Assembly (NCBI RefSeq): GCF_963678635.1
Contig: NC_087066.1
Coordinates: 55,818,312-55,882,311 of the forward strand
Length of the DNA stretch: 64,000 nucleotides
Source of the DNA: Symsagittifera roscoffensis
Lineage: Eukaryota > Xenacoelomorpha > Acoela > Convolutidae
Direction of reading: 5' to 3'
Shown: positions 32,576-43,764 of the stretch, piece by piece
Layout: each line of letters begins with the position of its first letter
Numbering within the stretch: the first letter of the stretch is position 1
Notes under the pieces: model-generated
What the model saw: only the letters and a program-made list of their open reading frames with translations
The model's database searches: none
What the model was told of the DNA's origin: nothing
Translations under genes and position numbers: made by a program

Positions 32576-34002
32576 ATGAATGCTCAAATAATGGCATTTA
32601 AGGAGCACGTCAAAGCGAGATATAGGCTGTCGGATCTCATAAGAGCCCAAAAAAATGACAAGATGACGAGCAAGCTCTCCAAATGGATCCGGACGCGAGC
32701 AAAGGAGAAAGGAGGCCTGGAAGAAGACACATACAAGATCTTGAGCCAGTTCTACAAGGAAAGGAAGGATTTGCTCTATCACACGGCTGATCGGGTGGTA
32801 GCATGCAGGAGAAAAGATGAGGAAAATATACTACACAAGCATAACCTCATCGTACTACCACAATTGTACCTGACGGAGGTGTTTTTCAGATCACACGATC
32901 AAGTGGGACATCAGGGGATAGACAAAGTGCAACAGAGAATACTGCACAGGTTTGATTGGCCGGGATTAAGAAAAGCCTGCGAGAGATGGGTGAACGCATG
33001 TCTGGCATGTCTACAAGTGAAAGACCCACGGAAGATGAAGAACCCACTCAGGTCCGTTGAGAGCTCGGAATTCAATGAGGTGGTGCAGATAGACCATCAG
33101 AAGATCTGCTTGACAGAGTCGGGATATAACCAGATACTGGTCATAATAGACCACTTCACAAAGTTGGCGGGAGCAGTGCCCTGTCAAACAGCCTCAGCGG
33201 AGGAGACTTGTTACCACTTGATAACACATTGAATATCACGAAATGGTTGTCCGATGACATTTCAGTCGGACAACGGGAAGGCCTTCGTGGGTGACCTGAC
33301 AAAAGAATTGATGAAGAGGTCACACATTGCTCAAGCGCACTCGACGACTTAACATCCTCAGACTAACGGGTTAGTGGAGAGACAGAACAGGATAGTGTTG
33401 AACATGCTGAGGGTATATTGCTCGAGATACATGACAAACTGGGATAAGTATTTACCGCAAGTGGTTGGGGCGTACAACAGCACGCAACACTCGACAACAG
33501 GAATCAGTCCATTCATGATGTTAACGGGCAAGGAGTGAGCAATGCCCCTAATGTTCTTTTACCCAGATACGAAGGGACATAGACATCGCCTCAAGCTTAT
33601 GTGAAGGAGGCGTTCAAGGGACAACAGGAACTAAACGAGCTCTGCAGGAGGAACACGGCGCAAGCGCAAATGAGGCAGCGGAAGAAATATGATGAAAAGA
33701 TACTTCAGGCTAAACCATATGCAGTGGGCCAATTTGTCTGGGTGTTCCAGAAGGTCATACCTCCCAAGGGGACGAAAAAACTACTCAAGAAGTGGAGAGG
33801 ACCATTCATGATCACAGAAGTACACCAGCAGGGACGGTTCTACCGTTTGAGTACGGGGCGAGCAGCGCATTATGAAAACCTGAACCCCCATGTCCTATCT
33901 CCCGTGGACTGGTGTGTACCGCAGAATATGGAGGAACTAGAGTACCTGTTGGTAGAGCCAGCATGCGAAGTGAACGAAAAAAGGCACCAGGGAAAAGAAT
34001 GA
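32576..34002 (+). pseudogene. pol: Integrase, copy 2, with central breaks
   Basis: 32576-33232 has the H2C2 finger and the first catalytic Asp (VQIDHQKICL). The core then carries TGA at 33230, a TAA replacing Tyr in the YHPQ block near 33349, and another stop near 33538. FQSDNG and LVERQNR remain visible between. 33601-34002 has the GPY/F-type module and the same terminal TGA as copy 1. Not functional. Confidence 0.8.
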
Positions 34003-35165
34003 TGGCAACAAAGACGTGAGCATGACGATAATGAAAAAGAAAAAGCAGGCTCAGTTGCGGAACCTTTTGTGGAGGAAGACTGGAATGATCCGCAGCAGGA
34101 CGAAGTGCTAAAGTGGACGGAACCAGACTTGCCAATAACGGCAGGAACCAAGAGCGGTAATCGTAAACGGACAAGCATGAGGTACAATAGGTACGGGGAT
34201 AACTTCTTGATTGACAAGATACAGCCTGATGAATTAAGCGAAGAGTTACTGAGTATGGGCGAATTGGTGGCAAACGATGAATGGCAAATCATCAACGACA
34301 ACGAATATTACCCGCAGGCTACTTCACACCAGAACAAGAAACAGATCTGGAGCAGAGCGAGATAGAAAGGAGGAAAAACACCAACTTGAGAATACTAGAG
34401 TGGATGTGCGGTGACAAGGGCATAGGAGATGTAGAGCAAAGCATCCAGCAGGTCGACGTGTCGGCAGAAAAACGATTGAAAACGAAAAACCCCCTCTTCG
34501 GTTGGACAGCAACCGACAGGCCGCTAGAGATACCGCCAGAAAATTTAGAACCACCATTATCGACGGGGACGTTGATAAATACTTTTGTCCGGGGAGTGGG
34601 GGTAGGACTTACTCGCACCAAAAATTTGATGACAAAGAAATTCAGAGAAGTGAGAGAGACTAGCGGGCTGGAACTGGATGAGGAAGAGGCCGAGCCTACC
34701 ATAGGAAGAAACTTCAAAACAAAATTTGAAATACCCAATGAATACTCGGAGAACTTCCTGATAACGGACAGCGACTTCATTTTGTCAGACAGGACTAGCG
34801 CGATCTGTATAACGGCGGACATGAGCTTCAAATCGAGCCTAGAGGCCGACTTCAAGAGAGAATATCAGAATGTGGGGTTTCTATTCAGACAGATACCGGG
34901 GCTGGGAGGAATGGCTGCGCTTCCGCCATCAGTTTCACAAGTCCCAGGCAAATACCTGTGCTTTCTGGTAACAAGGGTCAATGAAAGGAGTACGATAGGT
35001 CCTGAGCACGTGATGTTAGCACTAACGAGGCTGAGAGACTTCATGGTTGAAAGAGGGATAGTGGAGGTCTCGATGCCTGTTTATGTCCAAGTTGAGCCCA
35101 AGGGAGTTATATGCCATCCTACACGTGGTCTTCGCAGAAACGGAGATAATGGTACACCTACTTAA
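34003..35165 (+). pseudogene. pol: Pol C-terminal extension with macro-like domain, copy 2
   Basis: Frames 34069-34365 and 34281-35165. This copy keeps 15 bases that copies 1 and 3 lack near 34800, giving SAICITADMSFKSSLEADF. That aligns with the strand-turn-helix of TARG1-type macro domains (family pattern CISED..MGAGIA..FK); the GAGIA loop itself is replaced by FKSSLEA. A 14-bp deletion after VSMPVY shifts the frame. About 1.3 kb is then lost relative to copy 1, from the macro end to the accessory TTPKVIS segment. Confidence 0.55.
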
Positions 35166-36731
35166 GACGACGCCCAAGGTAATAAGCATGCCGCGCTCGG
35201 ACAAGAGAGTGGAGTTGAAAATAGAGAATGGAAATGGCATGAATTGGCGACATAACAGAAAAGAGAAGAGCGAAGTGCAGATGGCGTCTGAGTGCTATAC
35301 AAACACTACTGTGAATATAGCAACGGCGCTGGGGTTCTTCTCAAGGATGTGCAGTTTGCAATCACTGGAGATGCTGGAGTCTGATAACCATTTGGTGACA
35401 GCGTTGAGCGTGGAGTCGTGGCCGGGGCGTTGCAAACCACCCAGAAACACATCAGAGGGTGGAAGATTGGTCTTGAGGCGGAAATGGGATTTCCCATAAG
35501 CGGGGCTTACGGTCGGCCAGTAAATGCAAAATCCGTGGTGGGATCAGTAATGGCCAACCCATGTGGGAGTCAGTATCCATTGCACCTAGCGATGGTGGAG
35601 GTATACCAAAGGATACTAGTAGACAAGGCCTTCTCGGTACCCAAGTGCGTACGACTGGCTCGAATGTCGCATCATTCACAAAGGCTGTTTAAGTTGATCC
35701 TGGGAACGGTGCCAAGGGAACAAAGAGATGACTTGAGTGAAATCTGGGGAGAAGAACTCTTGAGTTTAGAAGGCGAAAACGCAAGTGACTTCGAGAGACA
35801 AAATGCCATCGGTAAGCCGACGAATAGTGTCCCATCGCAGGAGGAAAACGATACAACACATGAGAAGATGATGGAATTGGAACCTTTGTAGGAGGCTTCG
35901 GGAGATCGCAATCTCCGGAGCATCGATATTACACATGAAGAATGCCCATAACATTGCTTGGCACAGACGGTGTGGTACCCAGAGCACTCAAACCTCTGTT
36001 TAGTGTGGGATTTGGAAGAAATTCAGTCAATCGGATTACCCGATCATCGGCAGAAGGTGACCATCTTGGTAATGGGTACGATGTTGGCGTTGCGATGGAT
36101 CGAGGAGAATGTGACGAAATATCGGGAGTCGAAGACACCAACTGCGGAATCGATATACGCTATAGATTATAGCAGGAGACTTGAGTTGTTCGAGACGGCG
36201 TGCAAGGTATTCGCCATACCTATGGAGCTCAGACATGTATGGAGCCGCATAAGATTCTTCCCGTGGTTTCGAGCGACATTGACATCTTGGTTGTATATGG
36301 TGACGAAAGACAAAAACATGAAAAAACGTAGTAAAGAATATCGACAATTCCTGTCAGAGATAGGTCCGGATGCCTTCGAGAGACCTTTGCTGACCCATCG
36401 AAATGCGCTCACAACAGATTGGAAAAGAGTCGGTAGTTTTTCTAGAGACACTACCAAAGCGAGAGAATCGATACTGGAGGAGGACTTGGCGAGGAACGTG
36501 AGCTTGAGCCTGCACAATTCCTTTTGCTTGAACAGGGAATCGAAAGTGAAAGGTTTACCAAATCAGGCAAAGAGGTTGCAGGAGCAGAGGGATTGTATGC
36601 GACCCATCGAGCAATTAAAAGTGTGGGAAGAGATCGTGATCAGCCCAGATGATGAGGAAGCGCTGCTAAGGCAGATCACAGTGTCAAACTCATCAGGACC
36701 TAGCACCTCAAAGGCTAGGAATACGAAATGA
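35166..36731 (+). pseudogene. Accessory ORF C-terminal part, copy 2
   Basis: Frames 35083-35499, 35418-35891 and 35958-36731 correspond to 45640-43765 of copy 3. The N-terminal domain, coiled coil, SGNH domains and about 325 bp around 35240 are deleted. The last frame (257 codons, ending KARNTK) is nearly identical to copy 1. No recognised family. Confidence 0.65.
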
Positions 36732-37166
36732 GCAGGGGGCTCAAAGCGGGTTTCTTGAGTCTTGAGAGGGAAGGAAAGGGGCTCGAGCGTGAACTCGGAT
36801 GAAATCCGAGGTTGCGAAAGAGAAATTTTAACGAAACAAAATATTGTTATCAATATGCTATAGTCATTATATAAATCAAAATGTTGCATGACATTTTTAC
36901 GATTGGATAGGACAAAAGAAATTTTAATTATTAGCTTCAAAAGCGGAGATTTAAAGCGCAGGTATATAAAAATTATGATTGCTGTTCAGCGATAGTGTTA
37001 CAATTTTATATGGTTGTGAGTTTTGGGGTGTAGATAAAGTTAAAATCTGCTGCAAACTTCTGTAAATGACCACTGGCAATGTATCTTGAGCAACACTCAG
37101 CATTCTGGGGACTCACTGGCAGACGGCAACACGCGATGAGGACATCGATCTTGAGTGCGGGGAGTA
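36732..37166 (+). other. 3' UTR of copy 2
   Basis: Like 23857-24273 with small differences; a purine tract near 36760-36785 and GCGGGGAG before the LTR. Confidence 0.65.
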
Positions 37167-38646
37167 TGTGCCAGTCGGTCATATTTGGAATTTTGGCTTT
37201 GAGGAATACGAACAACGTAATTTTGGGGTGAAATGTAATTTTTCACAAATTCGAATTGAGCCTGTCATGCTCAACTTTCTCGCGAAAACTGAAAATCTCA
37301 GAAATACAAGATCAGAACCACCGAATTACAATCGCGGGAAAATAGTTGAAAAAAGCAGCAGGAAATTGCTATCCGCAATTTCCAGATATAAATCAAACGC
37401 GAGTAGAGCTGTCCTGTCCTGAATAGGAAGCAGAGCGATTGCAAACAAAGCAGACACAAATAAGAAGTGGACCAGAGTGAACCCTCAGTGGATAGGTGGA
37501 CAACTGGGGTATCCCAATGTTCCAAGAGAAAACTCAATTCTCGAGTCAAAACACATTTCACTTGCTGGAATTGTTTGATTACAAACTTCTTGAGTTAAAA
37601 CTTAATTACCTTGATGCTAGATTTACTGATTAATTTAATCATTCAAATTCTCGAGTGTACTGGTATGTGGGTACCCAATTTATTATTTTTGAGTGTGTTT
37701 TATAATTGTTATGTTGAGGTGAGGAGAGTTTTAGGTTGATCCATCTGAATTGTTAGTCGACGTTTAGTCTTGATTTTTGGTTGAAATGGAAATTTTCAAA
37801 ACTTCGAATTGAGCCTGTCATGCTCAAGTTTCTGGCAATAACTGAAAATACGAGAAAATAGAATTAGAGGAACCGAACTACAATCGCGGTAAAGTAGTCC
37901 AAAAAATAGGAGGTCGAAATTGCTATTCCCAGTTTCACCATATAAATCGAACGAGATTAGAGCTGTCTTATTCTTGGCAAAGGATCGAGAGTGACGGGAA
38001 CAAATAGTGACGGGAACAAATAAAGAAGATAGAGTGGACCAGAGTGAACCTTCGGTGGAAAGGTGGACAGCTGAAGTTGCCCAATGGTCCAAATAGAAAA
38101 CTTGTCTTGAGTTAAAACTTGTTCATTTCAAACTTCTTGAGTTAAAACTTGATCATTTCAAACTTCTTGAGTTAATCTTGATTACCGGATCAATTCTAGA
38201 GTTACTTTATAATTTAGTTACTCAATTCTAGAAGTCGTGTCGGTATGTGAGTACCCAATTTAGTTTTCTTCAGTGTGTTTTATAATTGTTATGTTGAGGT
38301 AAGGAGAGTTTTAGATTGATCCATCTGAAATGGATCAAAGTTTCACTGTCTAAAAAAAGTAACCATACGGACTGTTCCGACCCTAATTTTAGCAGCTTTC
38401 GCGTGTTTTGGGTATTTTGAAGCCTACATATGGGGACGTTCTTATTTTCTAGAGTGGGAAGGGTATTTTGGTAGTGGCCTTTAAGATGTAACGAGGGTTT
38501 TAGTCTCATGTCGCAAGTGAACTGAATTGGCTCCGACCGTTCGAGGTAGAAAAACACAAGAGATAGGGTCCCTGACTAATGAGCCAATGGTTATAGGGCC
38601 TATTTTTCTTTAACCTCATATGTGACTTAAGTAGGCGACTGTTACA
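37167..38646 (+). repeat. 3' LTR of copy 2, with internal duplication
   Basis: 1480 bp, TGTGCCAG...CTGTTACA. It is longer than the 891-bp form because a diverged second copy of the middle part (about 37795-38330, repeating 37240-37745) is inserted. Confidence 0.75.
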
Positions 38647-38873
38647 TCAACAATCTACGCTATTCTTTTTTGCACTGAAGCATTCAGAAAAGCAATAGAA
38701 TGCGGATGATACATTACTATTTTGTGAAAGTAACGATCCACAAAAAGCTCCTGAAGCACTCGAAACCAATTGCAGTCTGTTGTCAAATTATTTTTAAGAA
38801 CACTCACCTCAGTTGAATGCAAAAAAAAACAGAACTTATCGTTTTCAGCAAAAAACATTCAAGGAAAAAGGGT
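38647..38873 (+). pseudogene. LINE RT fragment with catalytic box
   Basis: One frame reads NADDTLLFCESNDP near 38704, a degenerate YADDTLLF RT box, followed by LLSNYF-stop and LNAKK. Another frame supplies TELIVFSKK. This is the palm-to-thumb segment of a LINE RT, possibly the same family as 8130-9823. It is bounded by LTR ends on both sides. Confidence 0.6.
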
Positions 38874-39182
38874 TGTAACAGTCGCCTACTTCGGTCACAT
38901 ATGAGGCTTAAGAAGAATAGGTCCTATAACCATTGGCTCAAGAGTCAGGGACACTATCTCTTGTGTTCCTGAAGCTCCTGAAGCACTCGAAACCAATTGC
39001 AGTCTGTTGTCAAATTATTTTTAAGAACACTCACCTCAGTTGAAAGCAAAAAAAACCTCCTGAAGCACTCGAAACCAATTGCAGTCTGTTGTCAAATTGT
39101 TTTTAAGAACACTCACCTCAGTTGAATGCAAAAAAAACCAGAACTTATAGTTTTCAGCAAAAAACATTCAAGGAAAAAGGGT
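38874..39182. repeat. Short LTR end plus repeated LINE RT pieces
   Basis: 38874-38967 is the terminal 94 bp of an inverted LTR (TGTAACAGTCGCC...). Then the LINE block CTGAAGCACTCGAAACC...CAGTTGAA occurs twice more (about 38968-39048 and 39057-39126), the second with its FSKK tail. With 38747-38818 this makes three copies in 400 bp. Confidence 0.65.
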
Positions 39183-39987
39183 TGTAACAATCGCCTACTT
39201 CGTTCACATATGAGGCTTAAGAAGAATAGGCCCTATAACCATTGGCTCAAGAGTCAGGGACACTATCTCTCGTGTTTTTCTACCTCGAAACGGTCGGAGC
39301 TAATTCGGTTCGCTTGCGACATGAGACTAAAAACCCGTTACAGCTTAAAAGCCACTACCAAAATACCCCCATTCTAGAGAATAAAAACGTCCCCAAACGT
39401 AGGTCTCAAAATACCCAAATTACACGAACGCCGTTAAAAACAGGGTCGGAACAACCCGCACAGTTACTTTTTATTAGACAGTGGACTTTGATCCATTTCA
39501 GATAGATCAACCTAAAACTCTCCTTACCTCAACATAACAATCATAAAACACACTCAAGAAAACTAAATTGGGTACTCACATACCAGCACACTCAAGAATT
39601 GGAGTAACTAAATTAGTAAGCAACTCGAGGATTAAGTATGATAACTTGAGAAGTTTGATACTAATTAATTTCAACAAGGGAAATAAGTTTTGACTCAAGA
39701 ATTGAAGTTTTTGTCTGAACCATTGGGACACGCCAGCTGTCCACCTTTCCACTGAGGGTTCACTAAAGTTCAACTCGAATAAATGTATTCTCCTTCTGTA
39801 ATCACTCCTTCTCCTATTTCAGGATAAGACGGCTCTACTCGCGTTTATTTTGTATCTGGAATTTGTGAAAAGCAATTTCCCGCTGCTTTTTCAAGTACTT
39901 TCCCGCGATTGCAAATCGGTTGTTCTGATCTTCTGTTTCTGAGATTTTCAGTTTTCGCGAGAAAGTTGATCATGACAGGCTCCATTC
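39183..39987 (-). repeat. Truncated LTR, minus orientation
   Basis: Starts at TGTAAC and matches 42458-43262, then is cut at the duplication junction. Confidence 0.8.
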
Positions 39988-40440
39988 GCTAGGAATACGA
40001 AATGAGCAGGGGGCTCAAAGCGGGTTTCTTGAGTCTTGAGAGGGAAGGAAAGGGGCTCGAGCGTGAACTCGGATGAAATCCGAGGTTGCGAAAGAGAAAT
40101 TTTAACGAAACAAAATATTGTTATCAATATGCTATAGTCATTATATAAATCAAAATGTTGCATGACATTTTTACGATTGGATAGGACAAAAGAAATTTTA
40201 ATTATTAGCTTCAAAAGCGGAGATTTAAAGCGCAGGTATATAAAAATTATGATTGCTGTTCAGCGATAGTGTTACAATTTTATATGGTTGTGAGTTTTGG
40301 GGTGTAGATAAAGTTAAAATCTGCTGCAAACTTCTGTAAATGACCACTGGCAATGTATCTTGAGCAACACTCAGCATTCTGGGGACTCACTGGCAGACGG
40401 CAACACGCGATGAGGACATCGATCTTGAGTGCGGGGAGTA

Positions 40441-41920
40441 TGTGCCAGTCGGTCATATTTGGAATTTTGGCTTTGAGGAATACGAACAACGTAATTTTGG
40501 GGTGAAATGTAATTTTTCACAAATTCGAATTGAGCCTGTCATGCTCAACTTTCTCGCGAAAACTGAAAATCTCAGAAATACAAGATCAGAACCACCGAAT
40601 TACAATCGCGGGAAAATAGTTGAAAAAAGCAGCAGGAAATTGCTATCCGCAATTTCCAGATATAAATCAAACGCGAGTAGAGCTGTCCTGTCCTGAATAG
40701 GAAGCAGAGCGATTGCAAACAAAGCAGACACAAATAAGAAGTGGACCAGAGTGAACCCTCAGTGGATAGGTGGACAACTGGGGTATCCCAATGTTCCAAG
40801 AGAAAACTCAATTCTCGAGTCAAAACACATTTCACTTGCTGGAATTGTTTGATTACAAACTTCTTGAGTTAAAACTTAATTACCTTGATGCTAGATTTAC
40901 TGATTAATTTAATCATTCAAATTCTCGAGTGTACTGGTATGTGGGTACCCAATTTATTATTTTTGAGTGTGTTTTATAATTGTTATGTTGAGGTGAGGAG
41001 AGTTTTAGGTTGATCCATCTGAATTGTTAGTCGACGTTTAGTCTTGATTTTTGGTTGAAATGGAAATTTTCAAAACTTCGAATTGAGCCTGTCATGCTCA
41101 AGTTTCTGGCAATAACTGAAAATACGAGAAAATAGAATTAGAGGAACCGAACTACAATCGCGGTAAAGTAGTCCAAAAAATAGGAGGTCGAAATTGCTAT
41201 TCCCAGTTTCACCATATAAATCGAACGAGATTAGAGCTGTCTTATTCTTGGCAAAGGATCGAGAGTGACGGGAACAAATAGTGACGGGAACAAATAAAGA
41301 AGATAGAGTGGACCAGAGTGAACCTTCGGTGGAAAGGTGGACAGCTGAAGTTGCCCAATGGTCCAAATAGAAAACTTGTCTTGAGTTAAAACTTGTTCAT
41401 TTCAAACTTCTTGAGTTAAAACTTGATCATTTCAAACTTCTTGAGTTAATCTTGATTACCGGATCAATTCTAGAGTTACTTTATAATTTAGTTACTCAAT
41501 TCTAGAAGTCGTGTCGGTATGTGAGTACCCAATTTAGTTTTCTTCAGTGTGTTTTATAATTGTTATGTTGAGGTAAGGAGAGTTTTAGATTGATCCATCT
41601 GAAATGGATCAAAGTTTCACTGTCTAAAAAAAGTAACCATACGGACTGTTCCGACCCTAATTTTAGCAGCTTTCGCGTGTTTTGGGTATTTTGAAGCCTA
41701 CATATGGGGACGTTCTTATTTTCTAGAGTGGGAAGGGTATTTTGGTAGTGGCCTTTAAGATGTAACGAGGGTTTTAGTCTCATGTCGCAAGTGAACTGAA
41801 TTGGCTCCGACCGTTCGAGGTAGAAAAACACAAGAGATAGGGTCCCTGACTAATGAGCCAATGGTTATAGGGCCTATTTTTCTTTAACCTCATATGTGAC
41901 TTAAGTAGGCGACTGTTACA
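40441..41920 (+). repeat. Second copy of the 1480-bp LTR
   Basis: Copy of 37167-38646 within unit 2 of the tandem duplication; preceded by copied 3' UTR (40006-40440). Confidence 0.85.
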
Positions 41921-42457
41921 TCAACAATCTACGCTATTCTTTTTTGCACTGAAGCATTCAGAAAAGCAATAGAATGCGGATGATACATTACTATTTTGTG
42001 AAAGTAACGATCCACAAAAAGCTCCTGAAGCACTCGAAACCAATTGCAGTCTGTTGTCAAATTATTTTTAAGAACACTCACCTCAGTTGAATGCAAAAAA
42101 AAAACAGAACTTATCGTTTTCAGCAAAAAACATTCAAGGAAAAAGGGTTGTAACAGTCGCCTACTTCGGTCACATATGAGGCTTAAGAAGAATAGGTCCT
42201 ATAACCATTGGCTCAAGAGTCAGGGACACTATCTCTTGTGTTCCTGAAGCTCCTGAAGCACTCGAAACCAATTGCAGTCTGTTGTCAAATTATTTTTAAG
42301 AACACTCACCTCAGTTGAAAGCAAAAAAAACCTCCTGAAGCACTCGAAACCAATTGCAGTCTGTTGTCAAATTGTTTTTAAGAACACTCACCTCAGTTGA
42401 ATGCAAAAAAAACCAGAACTTATAGTTTTCAGCAAAAAACATTCAAGGAAAAAGGGT
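41921..42457. repeat. Second copy of the LINE and LTR-end block
   Basis: Copy of 38647-39182, with one extra A in the poly-A run near 42095. Confidence 0.85.
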
Positions 42458-43348
42458 TGTAACAGTCGCCTACTTCGTTCACATATGAGGCTTAAGAAGA
42501 ATAGGCCCTATAACCATTGGCTCAAGAGTCAGGGACACTATCTCTCGTGTTTTTCTACCTCGAAACGGTCGGAGCTAATTCGGTTCGCTTGCGACATGAG
42601 ACTAAAAACCCGTTACAGCTTAAAAGCCACTACCAAAATACCCCCATTCTAGAGAATAAAAACGTCCCCAAACGTAGGTCTCAAAATACCCAAATTACAC
42701 GAACGCCGTTAAAAACAGGGTCGGAACAACCCGCACAGTTACTTTTTATTAGACAGTGGACTTTGATCCATTTCAGATAGATCAACCTAAAACTCTCCTT
42801 ACCTCAACATAACAATCATAAAACACACTCAAGAAAACTAAATTGGGTACTCACATACCAGCACACTCAAGAATTGGAGTAACTAAATTAGTAAGCAACT
42901 CGAGGATTAAGTATGATAACTTGAGAAGTTTGATACTAATTAATTTCAACAAGGGAAATAAGTTTTGACTCAAGAATTGAAGTTTTTGTCTGAACCATTG
43001 GGACACGCCAGCTGTCCACCTTTCCACTGAGGGTTCACTAAAGTTCAACTCGAATAAATGTATTCTCCTTCTGTAATCACTCCTTCTCCTATTTCAGGAT
43101 AAGACGGCTCTACTCGCGTTTATTTTGTATCTGGAATTTGTGAAAAGCAATTTCCCGCTGCTTTTTCAAGTACTTTCCCGCGATTGCAAATCGGTTGTTC
43201 TGATCTTCTGTTTCTGAGATTTTCAGTTTTCGCGAGAAAGTTGATCATGACAGGCTCCATTCGAATTTTTGAAAAATTAAATTTCCTCCCAAAATTACGT
43301 AGTTCGTATTCCTCCAGGTCAAACTTCCAAATATGACCGACTGGCACA
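42458..43348 (-). repeat. 3' LTR of copy 3
   Basis: 891 bp, complete termini, minus orientation. It follows the 3' UTR and accessory end of copy 3. Confidence 0.8.
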
Positions 43349-43764
43349 TACTCCACGGACTCAAGATCGATGTTCTCATCGCGTGTTGCCGCGTGCCAGT
43401 GAGTCCCCAGAATACCGACTGTTGCTCAAGATACGGTGCTAGTGGTCAATTACAGAAGTTTGCAGCAGAGTTAAGTTTATCTACAACCCAAAATTCACCA
43501 CAATATAAAATTGTCACACTATCGCTGAACAGCAATCAAAATTTTCATATACCTACACTTTAAATATCCGCTTTTGAAGCTTGTGATTAAAACTTCTTTG
43601 TCCTATCCAATCAGGAAATTGTCATGCAACATTTTGATTTATATAATAGCTATAGCATAATAATAACAATACTTTGTTTCGTGACCTCGGATTTCATCCG
43701 AGTTCACACTCGAGCCCCTTTTGTTCCCTCTCAAGACTCAAGAAACCGGCTTTGAGCCCCCTGC
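43349..43764 (-). other. 3' UTR of copy 3
   Basis: Reverse complement of the copy 1 and 2 3' UTRs, with the purine tract near 43710-43735 (minus). Confidence 0.65.

Larger units (their letters stand above)
28691..38646 (+). mobile_element. Giant Ty3/gypsy retrotransposon, copy 2 (defective, 5' truncated)
   Basis: It starts inside the nucleocapsid region, keeps protease, RT with RNase H, integrase, macro-like region and the end of the accessory region, and ends with LTR 37167-38646. It is nearly identical to copy 1 over gag-RT, but has its own deletions after the YVDD box and around 35160 and 35240. There is no 5' LTR in the correct orientation. Confidence 0.85.
36714..43262. repeat. Tandem duplication, unit 3.27 kb, nearly perfect
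   Basis: Unit 1 is 36714-39987 and unit 2 is 39988-43262. The offset is 3274, changing to 3275 after one A-run differs (9 A at 38820, 10 A at 42095). The only other difference I noticed is A/G at 39190/42465. Unit 1 ends inside an inverted LTR at ...CTCCATTCG and unit 2 starts at CTAGGAATACG, inside the end of the accessory ORF; a single G is shared at the junction. Confidence 0.9.

Noticed and set aside
9824-38646. Target-site duplications for copies 1 and 2
   Set aside because: The bases flanking the outermost LTR ends (ATTCA on the left of copy 1; TAGTG, TCCGT or TCAAC after the LTRs on the right) do not match.
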